In this document: positions 17,835-26,326 of the stretch, piece by piece
Numbering within the stretch: the first letter of the stretch is position 1
Layout: the number at the start of each line of letters is the position of its first letter
NCBI GenBank assembly: GCA_964495805.1
Contig: CAZBWV010000042.1
Location: 62,001-126,000, forward strand
Length of the DNA: 64,000 bases
Source of the DNA: JALXCH01 sp964495805
Lineage (GTDB): Bacteria; Calditrichota; Calditrichia; RBG-13-44-9
Direction of reading: 5' to 3'
Position numbers and translations under genes: made by a program
Notes under the pieces: generated by a model
Database searches by the model: none
Seen by the model: only the letters and a program-made list of their open reading frames with translations
Told to the model about the DNA's origin: nothing

Positions 17835-19132
17835 TGATTAGGTGCTCCTGGTGTCGGGTTCTGGAAGAATTGCCAGTTATCGCTACCGTCTGGCAAACGT
17901 CCGTACGAAACGTCGGTCGTTTGCGGTCCGAAGGTGAGCGAATCAATCACTGTGGTTCCGTTGGGAGCAGTCAGGCCAATTTGTTCTCCGCCACTGCTTA
18001 ATTTAATATTCACATGCAGCACCCCCTGCTCAGGTTGTTTATCCGCCCATAAAACCAAAAATCCACCGGCAGGAATGGTGGTGGAATCCGGAGCAGTGGT
18101 GGGAATCTGCCAGGCAGTCAGGTCAGTTAAATCGTCGGTAATGTACATGCCACCAATATCCACCGGATTGGGACCGGGATTGTAAATTTCAATCCAATCG
18201 TCATATTCGCCGTTCTCATCTGCGTAAGCGGAATCGTTACTGGCCATGAATTCATTGATGTACAATATTGGCGGAATGTAGCCCACCTGGAAGGAGAGCG
18301 TGTCGGAGACGGCTGTTCTCCCACCGGAATCACTCGCTTTAATGAAGAAGTAAATCATGGTTCCATCCTTAAAGGGACCAATCTGGGCAGAGTAATTGTC
18401 GCCACTTCCGCTCATGGACACGGTGTTGATCAGCGAATCCTGCTTGCCATAGGTTAATTCCACCTGCGCCAGATCACCGTCGGGATCGGTTACCGTGGCA
18501 GTGATGGTGACCATATCGCCAGCATTGATGGTATCTGGCGAAACGGAAATATTGGAAATGGCCGGTGGTTGAGGAGCGGAAGCACCGGTGTTGGAAGCAC
18601 CCGGTGTGGGAGTGGTGAAGTTTTTCCACTGGCTGCCACCATCAGGATATCGCCCTTCGGACACATCCGTATTTTGTGGGCCATAGGTGTACTGATCCAC
18701 AATAGTCATTCCATCCGGTTCGGTCAGCACGATATCCTCTCCGCCACTGGAGAGTTTGAAGCCCAGATGCAGTACGCCCTGCTCTGGCTGTCCGTCTGCC
18801 CACAATACCAGAAAACCTCCCGGGGGAATGGTGGTTTTAGCCGGATCGGTATTGGGAATCTGGCTTTTCTGAATGGTGGATTTGTCGTCCGACAGGAAAA
18901 ATCCGGCAATGTTAATGGTATCGGAACCGTAGTTGTATAGTTCAATCCAGTCGTCGAATTCACCGTTTTCATCAGCGCAGCAGGCGTCGTTGCTGGCCAG
19001 AAATTCGTTAATCACCAGCTTGTAATTGCTGCCCGCCGGGGGTTGTTCGTTGGTCACCGTGTCATCCAGGCTGCAGCTATGCAACCAGAGACCCAGTGCC
19101 AGCAAAATGAGAGCAATTTTTAATCCCTTCAT
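17831..19132 (-). CDS. Lipoprotein with two lamin-tail domains flanking an Ig-like domain
   Basis: 433 residues. The lipobox LHSC puts the mature N-terminus at about Cys20. Order: LTD 1 (about 38-180; INEFLASNDACCADENGEFDDWIELYN), an Ig-like domain (about 188-285; SPDTINAGDMVTITATVTDPDGD), LTD 2 (about 290-430; INEFMASNDSAYADENGEYDDWIE). It should sit on the outside of a membrane. It starts 18 bp after the porin gene and is coupled by an ATGA overlap to the propeller lipoprotein, so its expression follows the phosphate-uptake genes. LTD 2 is closer to the LTDs of the neighbouring secreted protein than to its own LTD 1, suggesting module shuffling or gene conversion. Function unknown; surface adhesion or polymer binding is plausible. 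Confidence 0.85.
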   Translation of the reverse strand: MKGLKIALILLALGLWLHSCSLDDTVTNEQPPAGSNYKLVINEFLASNDACCADENGEFDDWIELYNYGSDTINIAGFFLSDDKSTIQKSQIPNTDPAKTTIPPGGFLVLWADGQPEQGVLHLGFKLSSGGEDIVLTEPDGMTIVDQYTYGPQNTDVSEGRYPDGGSQWKNFTTPTPGASNTGASAPQPPAISNISVSPDTINAGDMVTITATVTDPDGDLAQVELTYGKQDSLINTVSMSGSGDNYSAQIGPFKDGTMIYFFIKASDSGGRTAVSDTLSFQVGYIPPILYINEFMASNDSAYADENGEYDDWIEIYNPGPNPVDIGGMYITDDLTDLTAWQIPTTAPDSTTIPAGGFLVLWADKQPEQGVLHVNIKLSSGGEQIGLTAPNGTTVIDSLTFGPQTTDVSYGRLPDGSDNWQFFQNPTPGAPNQ

Positions 19133-19150
19133 GCTTGCCTCCGTGGTATG

Positions 19151-20398
19151 TTAGAAGAAAAATTTAATCATAAATTGCACATAGCTAAATTCGTCGCCTC
19201 CAATGACCCCGTTCCCGGTGGCATTCTCGGAATTGTGCACAATGGTGTAATTGAGCTGGTTCACAATGTTGTCGTTGGGGTACCAGTTCAGCCCGAAAGT
19301 ATAGTTGTTCGCCCGGCCACCCAGAATCAGTGCTTCGGTATCGGACAGATTCAGGTGGCTGTAGCGGAACCCCAGTTCCCAGGCACCCAGTCCTTTTTTG
19401 CGGGGAATCAGCTGACCGAACTCACCCTGCGTTGGGTCCCAGGGGCGGGATTCACCGGTAATGGTCCACAGCAGGTAAACATAACCACCGGAGAAGTTGG
19501 CGGTTTCCACGCCGTCGATGTTGTTCAGATACTGGTTGGGCAGGCTGTGCAATTGCACCCCTACATATTCGCCTTGCAGGTGAAAGTTCCGGTACACCAG
19601 AGCCCCCTCCACAATACCGCGATAATCGTAGCTCACGTTACGAATGGTACCGGTTTCCAGCATTTCCAGATCGCCGATTTTGGTTTCCGGTTCCGCTTTA
19701 AACTCTTCTGCCCAGGTTTCGTCATCGGGACGCACCCATACGCCGGAGACTCCCAGGTGCATGATCAGGCGATCATTTTGAATGGGGGTGAAGGCAAATC
19801 GGGCAGCCAGTCCGCCGCCGGTTTCGTCTTTGGTTTTGTTTTTGCGGGTGTCAAACATCTGGCCAAATAGCGCTGCCCGTACATTCCACTTCTGTCCCCA
19901 GCGGGAATATTCCACCGCCATCCGCCGGTGCAGTTTATCTGCCAGACCGAAATAAGCACGTTCCGGAAAGGGAAGGTAGCGGGAGCTGGTCAGAATCTCC
20001 AGACCGAACGGAACTTTAAAATTACCCACTTTGATGTGGGAATTCCGGAAACCCCGATAGGCGAGGTACATATCCTTCATTTCCACAATGCCTTCCGCCA
20101 CATCGATATCCCATTCCGCGTACCAGGTGCGCCACATTTTCATCTTCAGCGCAAAGCGAATTTTGCGGGGATGGGTTCCGTTGCTCAGCTCGTTTTTGTT
20201 CTCGAAGAAATAGGCACCGTTAATAAATGCCCGGGTGTCGAAGCGTCCGGCAAATTCACCGTCCAGCGAACGCCAGAACAAAATCCCGTGGTCCCATTCC
20301 GTTTTGGCGGGATGAATCTCCTCCTGGGCCTGAAGCATCATGGGAGCCAACCAGGCCAGAAGCAGTATCGCCATCCAGACAACCATCATTCGTTTCAT
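19151..20398 (-). CDS. Phosphate-selective porin O/P-type outer-membrane channel
   Basis: 415 residues. The signal peptide ends at LQAQ. The barrel has the hallmarks of the OprO/OprP family: a strand-rich N-terminus with EFAGRFDTRAFING, KIRFALKMKMWRTWYAEWDID, KVGNFKVPFGLE followed by TSSRYLPFPERA, and near the C-terminus NYTFGLNWYPNDNIVNQLNY, ending MIKFFF with a terminal Phe. Members take up phosphate or polyphosphate across the outer membrane. AGGAGG precedes the ATG. It lies 30 bp after the PiT transporter gene, which supports the phosphate assignment: porin for the outer membrane and PiT for the inner membrane. Confidence 0.88.
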   Translation of the reverse strand: MKRMMVVWMAILLLAWLAPMMLQAQEEIHPAKTEWDHGILFWRSLDGEFAGRFDTRAFINGAYFFENKNELSNGTHPRKIRFALKMKMWRTWYAEWDIDVAEGIVEMKDMYLAYRGFRNSHIKVGNFKVPFGLEILTSSRYLPFPERAYFGLADKLHRRMAVEYSRWGQKWNVRAALFGQMFDTRKNKTKDETGGGLAARFAFTPIQNDRLIMHLGVSGVWVRPDDETWAEEFKAEPETKIGDLEMLETGTIRNVSYDYRGIVEGALVYRNFHLQGEYVGVQLHSLPNQYLNNIDGVETANFSGGYVYLLWTITGESRPWDPTQGEFGQLIPRKKGLGAWELGFRYSHLNLSDTEALILGGRANNYTFGLNWYPNDNIVNQLNYTIVHNSENATGNGVIGGDEFSYVQFMIKFFF

Positions 20399-20428
20399 GG
20401 AGTTCCTCCTTAAGATTAATGATATCGA

Positions 20429-21907
20429 TTATTGAGACACGCGAAAAATTAAATATAGCTCACGTCTTCTTTTACGAATAGCTTTATTATAGATTTTATT
20501 GACATTTTTGTCCGGTTTCAGGCGCCAGGCGGGACTGATTTGCGCCAGGGCTTCGTCCAGCTGCCATTTGTGGACAAATACCCGGCCGTGTAACTGTTTT
20601 ACCGCTTCAATTTGTTCGGGTGTAAAGTGGTTGGGGTCCATCTCCCGTTCGGCAATGGTAGAATCGATGCGGAAACTGTCCCGCTGGGCAATATTGAAAA
20701 TCTGATACAGCTGACTCTCGCTTAACTGTTCGTGTTCTTTCAGCGCTTCGCGAAATTTGGACATGTTGTGGAAACGCTGCCCTTCCAGTTCTTTGAGATG
20801 TTCCACCGGAATGTGCTTTTCCTCCAGCTTGTGAATCACCGCCGGGGAAAGCTCGTAGGTTACCGGTCGTACCACCTGCTGTTCGAAGACATTCTGCACA
20901 AAGAAAAGTGCAACAAAACTGAACAACGCCGCGGCAATGGGAGTGGTGATCCAGCCCGAAGCGATTTTACCTAATATTCCGTAATTGATTCCCTTGCCAC
21001 CTTTGGCTATGCCGATCCCGATTACCGCGCCAATCACAGCCTGGGAACTGGAAACCGGAACCAGCGGAATGGGCGGCAGACCATGGGAGACCAGCCAGTG
21101 CTCCAGACTTTCGGAAGCAAACAGGAATAGCACAATGGATTCGGATAGCACCACAATGAGCGCCATCACCGGAGTCAGTTTGTACACTTCGTTCCCCACC
21201 GTGCGCATCACCCGTTCCGAATAGGTGTAAATGCCCACGGCAATGGCCAGAGCGCCTAACAGGAACAACTGCTGGGTTCCGCTGAAACGTATGGAGCCCG
21301 GTAGAACAATATCCTTAAAGGGAGATGCCGGTACGAATACGCCCATTACATTTGCAATGTTGTTCGCACCCAGACTGTACGCCCCAAATGCACCCACTAC
21401 AATCAGACCAACCCGGGTGTAAGCATCTAATTCCAGCATGTGGATGCGTGCCCGGCCCAATACAACTTTAAATATCCGAAATAGAATAATGGAGAACACC
21501 GCCGCCAGTACCGGGGAGACCACCCAGGTGGAGACGATTTTCCCCAGGGAATTCAGGTCGGTGGGAGAACCGGTGAACAGGTTCCAGCCAATGATGGCTC
21601 CCACAATGGCCTGGGAGGTGGAAACCGGCAGTTTGAGTTTGGTCATCCAGGTGACTGTGGCAGCGGCTGCCAGCGCAACGGTAAAGGAGCCCGCCAGGGC
21701 GTTTACTGCACCTAATTTACCCAGGGTATGGGCTGCTCCCGCACCACTGATGACTGCTCCCAGAATCACGAAAATGCTTGCCACCAATGCCGCTACCTTG
21801 AACCGAACCATCTTGGAACCCACCGCCGTACCAAATACATTGGCTGCGTCGTTGGCTCCCAGCGACCATCCTAAAAAAAGTCCGCTTAGCAGAAAAAACC
21901 ATATCAT
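20429..21907 (-). CDS. pit: PiT-family inorganic phosphate transporter with extended C-terminus
   Basis: 492 residues. Two inverted signature repeats are visible: GWSLGANDAANVFGTAVGS near residue 14 and YSLGANNIANVMGVFV near 185, each followed by VSTSQAI or VSSSQAV. This is the standard PiT fold with about ten membrane helices over the first 365 residues. It imports phosphate with protons or sodium. After the last helix (FSFVALFFVQNVF) an additional hydrophilic tail of about 125 residues (LEEKHIPVEHLKELEGQRFHN..., rich in charged helices) has no counterpart in typical PiT proteins. It follows the DUF47 gene by 17 bp, the usual partner of PiT transporters. Confidence 0.93.
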   Translation of the reverse strand: MIWFFLLSGLFLGWSLGANDAANVFGTAVGSKMVRFKVAALVASIFVILGAVISGAGAAHTLGKLGAVNALAGSFTVALAAAATVTWMTKLKLPVSTSQAIVGAIIGWNLFTGSPTDLNSLGKIVSTWVVSPVLAAVFSIILFRIFKVVLGRARIHMLELDAYTRVGLIVVGAFGAYSLGANNIANVMGVFVPASPFKDIVLPGSIRFSGTQQLFLLGALAIAVGIYTYSERVMRTVGNEVYKLTPVMALIVVLSESIVLFLFASESLEHWLVSHGLPPIPLVPVSSSQAVIGAVIGIGIAKGGKGINYGILGKIASGWITTPIAAALFSFVALFFVQNVFEQQVVRPVTYELSPAVIHKLEEKHIPVEHLKELEGQRFHNMSKFREALKEHEQLSESQLYQIFNIAQRDSFRIDSTIAEREMDPNHFTPEQIEAVKQLHGRVFVHKWQLDEALAQISPAWRLKPDKNVNKIYNKAIRKRRRELYLIFRVSQ

Positions 21908-21924
21908 CGTCGCCTATTCCCCCG

Positions 21925-22572
21925 TTATAAGTAGCGTTTGATGGTTGCAATTGCCAGACGGTCGCACACATCTTCGGCATCGTCGGCAATATTTTCGATG
22001 TGATAGGCAAAATAGCGCATGTGAATTTTGTGGCTCAATCGCAAATCGTCTTTGCGGAAAACCAGCCGCTTAATTTTCTCCGCAATTTTGTCCGATTCCT
22101 TCTCGTAAAACAGCACCTTGTTGATGTGGTCGCGCACGGCAGCCAGTTCGCGGAAATAAGAACGAATGGCCAGAACCATCGCCTCCACCGCGGAAGTGGA
22201 CACTTCCGCCAGCTCAATGTACAACGGGTGAAGCTCTTCGATGATTTCGGGAATTTCCACCGAAAATTGGAGCAATGTTTCGTTCATGGTGTTAAGCACG
22301 GTGTCGGTGCTTTCTAATAAACCCAGCACGTCGCCGCGGGACTCCGGGATGAGGGTTTGTTCGTACAGTTTGCTCTCAATGTCCCGCCGCAACTGGTCAC
22401 CCCGGCTTTCCAGGTTGTCCAGGTCGTGAAGCCGTCCCTCAAAATCGTCGGTTCGTCCCTCCAGATAATACTTTACCCCCTGACGAAACAGCAGGGCACC
22501 TCGAACCACACAGTCCAGATATTCATCAATCTGCGATTCTAACTCTTTGGTTTTTTTGAATAAGAATGCCAT
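21925..22572 (-). CDS. DUF47/PhoU-like phosphate transport regulator (TIGR00153 family)
   Basis: 215 residues, all helical, with the PhoU-like pattern (FLFKKTKELESQIDEYLD, LDNLESRGDQLRRDIESKLYEQTLIPESRGDVLGLLESTD). DUF47 proteins accompany PiT transporters and are thought to regulate or assist them by binding metal-phosphate; here the gene is directly upstream of pit. GAGGAA precedes the ATG. It is the first gene of a six-gene operon that ends at 15672. The upstream region is filled by a 9-bp tandem repeat (22597-22940), so the promoter must lie within or beyond this array. Confidence 0.9.
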   Translation of the reverse strand: MAFLFKKTKELESQIDEYLDCVVRGALLFRQGVKYYLEGRTDDFEGRLHDLDNLESRGDQLRRDIESKLYEQTLIPESRGDVLGLLESTDTVLNTMNETLLQFSVEIPEIIEELHPLYIELAEVSTSAVEAMVLAIRSYFRELAAVRDHINKVLFYEKESDKIAEKIKRLVFRKDDLRLSHKIHMRYFAYHIENIADDAEDVCDRLAIATIKRYL

Positions 22573-22596
22573 GTTAGTTCCTCTTGTTTTTTGTAG

Positions 22597-22940
22597 CTGC
22601 TGAATCGGTTAACCACTGAATTGATTGAAACCACCGAAGCTATTAAAACCACTGAAAGCACTGAAAAACACTGAAGCGGTTAAAACCACTGAAGACACTG
22701 AAGACACTGAAATTTTTGAAATTACTGAAGATACTGAAGGCGCTGAAGTTATTGAAACCACTGAAAGCACTGAAGGCATTGAAGCTATTAAAACCACTGA
22801 AAACACTGAAGACACTGAAATTTTTGAAACCACTGAAACCACTGAAACCACTGAAAGCACTGAAGACACTGAGAACACTGAAGACACTGAAAACACTGAA
22901 GACACTGAAAACACTGAAGCGGTTAAAGCTACTGAAGTCG
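22597..22940. repeat. 9-bp tandem repeat array upstream of the phosphate operon
   Basis: About 38 degenerate copies of a 9-nt unit close to ACTGAARAC (on the plus strand) fill this stretch. A higher-order duplication is visible: the element AATTTTTGAA recurs at 22711 and 22819, exactly 108 bp (12 units) apart. A single extra A near 22665 shifts the phase, so the open frames that cross the array (Thr-Glu-Asp or Leu-Lys-Pro repeats on plus, Val-Phe-Ser on minus) change register and have no ribosome-binding site. I regard it as non-coding. The rest of the gap, 22941-23126, holds nothing I recognise. Confidence 0.85.
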
Positions 22941-23126
22941 TCGAAATATATCCTTAAATGCATAAATGGTAAATATATGGATTGAAAGATGGTAATCCGT
23001 TTTACCGTTTTATGTTTGGCCCGGGGCGCAAATAGGTTTGGGTTGCCTCTCACCTGATTGCTCTTTTTTGATGGTGTTATTGAGTGCTTCATGGTAGAAT
23101 TTTCTGCTGTTCTTATGAACCACATT

Positions 23127-24629
23127 TCAGTTACCTTTTTGAGATTCCAGGATTTTCTTTCTCCCCAATTTGCTTTTGATCAGCGGGTAGAAGAAAGAGA
23201 GAGCAGCCAGTACCAGTAATGCCAGACTCACCGGTCGGGTGAAAAAGATGCTGGCATTTCCCATCAGCAATGCGCGCCGGAAGTTGGTTTCTGCCAGAAA
23301 ACCAAGAATTAATCCTAAAATTACCGGAGCGGTGGGGAAGTTGTACCGGCGCAAAATCCAGCCCAGTACGCCAAATCCCAAACAGCTCCATACATCGAAC
23401 ATGGAGTTGCTGACCGAATAACTGCCAATAAAGGCAATGGCCAGGATGATGGGATAAAGCAACGCCCGGGGTAGAGAGATGATTTTGATCCACAATTGAT
23501 TACCCAGGTATCCCAGCACAAACATCACCCCATAGGCAAAGAACAGGCTGGCGAACAGTCCGTACACCACCGGTGCATTATCTTTGAACAGTTCCGGTCC
23601 CGGTGTAAGGCCGTGTAACATGAGCGCCCCGATAAGCACGGCGGTGGCGGCGCTTCCGGGAATTCCCAGCGTGAGCAGTGGCACCAACGCACCCCCCACC
23701 GAACCGCTGGTCGCAGCCCCGGAAGCAGCCACACCATCCAGTGCTCCTTTACCAAACATCTCCGGATGTTTACTGATGCGTTTGGCTTCGCTGTACGCAA
23801 TGAATGCTGCAATGGTGGCACCTGCACCCGGTACCACCCCGATGAGCGTCCCCAGAAGGGAGGACTGCAAAATGGTCCGCTTAATTTGCCAGATTTCTTT
23901 TAATCCGGGCATTTTACCGGAGATTTTCCTGACCGCTTTTTGCACCCCTTCCGATTTTTCCATTCCCAGAAAAATTTCCCCCAGGGCAAACAATCCGATA
24001 AGCGCGGGGATAAAGCTAAATCCGTCAGCCAGTTCGGGAATACCAAATGTGAAGCGAAGGTAGCCGGTAAAGGGGTCCATGCCCACAGTGTTCAGTAGCA
24101 GACCAATTAATGTAGCGATGAAAGCTTTCAGGTAGTTTCCACGGGACAGGGAGGAAATAATAGTCAGGCCGAATACAGCCAATGCAAAGTACTCCGCCGG
24201 ACCAAATTTTAGTGCGGCTCTGGCCAGAGGAACGGAGAAAAAAATGAGCACAATGGTACCAAACAGCCCACCAATAGTAGATGCAATCACTGAAGCACCC
24301 AGTGCCCGTCCCGGTTGCCCCTGCCGGGTAAGCGGATACCCATCGAAGGTGGAAACGATAGCGGAAGGAGTGCCCGGTGTGTTGATGGCAATGGCGGTGA
24401 TGGTCCCACCGTAGTTGGCTGCCGCATAGACTGAAGCCAGCAAAATCAGAGCATACAGCGGGTCCATTCCGTAACTAAATGGCACCAGCAGGGCCACCCC
24501 CATGGCTGGCGACAACCCCGGCAGAACACCCACTAAAATGCCCATGGTAACACCTGCAGCAATAATGAGCAACGGCGTCCATCCCAGTATTAAGTGAAAT
24601 CCCTGTACTAATTCGGAAAATATTTCCAT
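23127..24629 (-). CDS. tctA: Tripartite tricarboxylate transporter, large membrane subunit TctA
   Basis: 500 residues with about twelve membrane helices. Family signatures are clear: GILVGVLPGLSPAMGVALLVP near residue 35, YGGTITAIAINTPGTPSA near 110, and the second repeat LIGVVPGAGATIAAFIAYSEAKR near 260 with ASGAATSGSVGGALVPLLTLGIPGS. TctA forms the translocation channel and works with TctB and the periplasmic binding protein TctC to import tri- or dicarboxylates. It lies 87 bp after the fused tctC-tctB gene; together they make a complete transporter from only two genes. Confidence 0.95.
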   Translation of the reverse strand: MEIFSELVQGFHLILGWTPLLIIAAGVTMGILVGVLPGLSPAMGVALLVPFSYGMDPLYALILLASVYAAANYGGTITAIAINTPGTPSAIVSTFDGYPLTRQGQPGRALGASVIASTIGGLFGTIVLIFFSVPLARAALKFGPAEYFALAVFGLTIISSLSRGNYLKAFIATLIGLLLNTVGMDPFTGYLRFTFGIPELADGFSFIPALIGLFALGEIFLGMEKSEGVQKAVRKISGKMPGLKEIWQIKRTILQSSLLGTLIGVVPGAGATIAAFIAYSEAKRISKHPEMFGKGALDGVAASGAATSGSVGGALVPLLTLGIPGSAATAVLIGALMLHGLTPGPELFKDNAPVVYGLFASLFFAYGVMFVLGYLGNQLWIKIISLPRALLYPIILAIAFIGSYSVSNSMFDVWSCLGFGVLGWILRRYNFPTAPVILGLILGFLAETNFRRALLMGNASIFFTRPVSLALLVLAALSFFYPLIKSKLGRKKILESQKGN

Positions 24630-24716
24630 TCCTCGGCTACCTTCATTCTATAACCATTTTTTTGCCAGTCCGATAAAAATCTGACTTCTTAAACAAGGTT
24701 TCGCAGTACCCCCCAC

Positions 24717-26213
24717 CTAATCGAACCAGATACCCCGGGGCAGTGGCACCTGAAGCACCCGGTAAAAAATCAGATAAGAAAATGCGACAAAGCCGATCAC
24801 CACCGCCCAGATCACCACATGCTTCCGGTATTTCATCATGTACGTACCGGTGAGCAGAAAGAGAAACGTGCTGAGGTAGTAACCCACGTACTGAATGATG
24901 ACCAGATAACCCAGCATCAGAGTAATGAGCTTCAGAGGTGGTAATACGGAACCGCCGGTGTGGTTTTCGGTGGGGTTTTTCCCCCGCAAGGTTTGCACAA
25001 TCAGCCAGCTGCTGAAGAACCACAGTCCGTAAATCCACAACCGGGGCATGGAGGCCGGGCCCACCGTGGAAGCTAATTTTCCGCGGGGGAAATCCAGGGT
25101 CAGATAGTACAGAAAAGCAGACAGGAAAATCAGAAAGGCGGCAATAACCGTGTCGCCGTTGACCCATTCCCTGCGGAAACGAAATGTGAGCAGCACCAGC
25201 GTCAGGAACGAAACGGCAAGCAGGGCAGCCACTTTTTTCTGGCTTTGTGCTGCTTCCGGCGGGGTGGTGGCCAGAATTCCCGCTTTTTGCAAATATTTGA
25301 TGGCTTCCTTCTGATCGCGATTCACCATGCGGGTAAATTCGGCATGTTCGTAGAATACCGGCTGGGCAGAGGTGTTTCGCACAAAAGCGACCCAATCGGA
25401 ATCCTGACTGATTTTGCGGAACAGATCGGTCAGGAAGCGGATGGCCTGTGGCGGAGTTCCTTTTTTTACCGCAAACCCACGCCAGAGCACTTCACTTTTC
25501 AGGGGATAACCTTTTTCCACAAAGGTGGGGGCGTCGGGGAACTGGGCAAGTCGTTCCGGTGCTGCAACCGCAGCAATCATCAATGAAGGGCGACCTTTGA
25601 CATCCACCGGATTTCCCACGTACACTGCGCCATGTTGTCCCATCAGTGCAGCCAGCGCATCCGAACCGCCTTCGTACGGAATCCATTCGCCGCGGATACC
25701 CAGCACTTCCCAGGTTTTTACTGCCATCAGATGGTCAACTCCGCCCACTAACGGGCCCAGCCAGCGCTGTTTGCCCTTTTTCGCCCGGGCGTCGGCAATG
25801 ATGTCCTCCAGCGTGCGTACGCGGGAATGGCGGTTGGTAATCAGTGCTTCCGGGTCCACCACCATGCAGGCCAGAAAGTAAAAATCGTCCATGCTAACTC
25901 CGCTTTTGGTGAGCAACACGGTGGAAATGAACGATTTGGTGACTCCCAGCACGGTGTAACCGTCCGCACGTTTGCTCAGTACCGTTCGCATGGCTACCAC
26001 GCCGGAACCGCCGCTTTTGTTTTCCACCAGAATGGTGGCATCGGTATATTTACGGGCGATGTTGGCAATTTGCCGGGCGGTAATATCGATGGCACTGCCC
26101 GGTTTGCTGTGCACCAGAATGGTGATGGGCTTTTCCGGATATTCCGCCCGGATGACACTGAATAGACCGGTTAGTAGTAGCAGGTAAAATATTCCAATCA
26201 GATTGTTCTTCAC
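24717..26213 (-). CDS. Fused TctC (Bug-type binding protein) and TctB (small membrane subunit)
   Basis: 498 residues. The N-terminal part is a Bug/TctC solute-binding protein: a signal-like helix (IGIFYLLLLTGLFSVIRA), then YPEKPITILVHSKPGSAIDITARQIA, VENKSGGSGVVAM, and GVDHLMAVKTWEVLGIRGEWIPYEGG, to about residue 325. After a short linker (PPEAAQSQKK) the C-terminal 155 residues have a TctB pattern of four to five membrane helices, ending in the typical VPLPRGIW. TctC is normally a free periplasmic protein and TctB a separate gene, so here the receptor is covalently tethered to the membrane complex. Start is a GTG at 26213. The substrate is not predictable. Confidence 0.88.
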   Translation of the reverse strand: MKNNLIGIFYLLLLTGLFSVIRAEYPEKPITILVHSKPGSAIDITARQIANIARKYTDATILVENKSGGSGVVAMRTVLSKRADGYTVLGVTKSFISTVLLTKSGVSMDDFYFLACMVVDPEALITNRHSRVRTLEDIIADARAKKGKQRWLGPLVGGVDHLMAVKTWEVLGIRGEWIPYEGGSDALAALMGQHGAVYVGNPVDVKGRPSLMIAAVAAPERLAQFPDAPTFVEKGYPLKSEVLWRGFAVKKGTPPQAIRFLTDLFRKISQDSDWVAFVRNTSAQPVFYEHAEFTRMVNRDQKEAIKYLQKAGILATTPPEAAQSQKKVAALLAVSFLTLVLLTFRFRREWVNGDTVIAAFLIFLSAFLYYLTLDFPRGKLASTVGPASMPRLWIYGLWFFSSWLIVQTLRGKNPTENHTGGSVLPPLKLITLMLGYLVIIQYVGYYLSTFLFLLTGTYMMKYRKHVVIWAVVIGFVAFSYLIFYRVLQVPLPRGIWFD

Positions 26214-26253
26214 GCCCTTTTGACCTTGCGTTAGATTGAATAGATGACTGTTT

Positions 26254-26283
26254 TAAAAACTAACCTGCCTGTTTTGGGCAGGT
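26254..26283 (-). terminator. Probable Rho-independent terminator after the CYTH gene
   Basis: On the minus strand a 7-bp stem (26283-26277 with 26269-26263) with a 7-nt loop is followed by TTAG and a run of five T residues. It lies 43 bp after the stop of the CYTH gene. Confidence 0.6.
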
Positions 26284-26326
26284 CCCGTGTCCATGCGTTG
26301 GGACGCGTGACCACCACCGAAAACGG

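Noticed and set aside
22625..22957. A 110-residue reading frame full of Thr-Glu-Asp repeats over the 9-bp array
   Set aside because: It starts with TTG without a ribosome-binding site, changes repeat register at a one-base insertion, and frames in other registers and on the other strand are also open, as expected for a simple repeat without stop codons.
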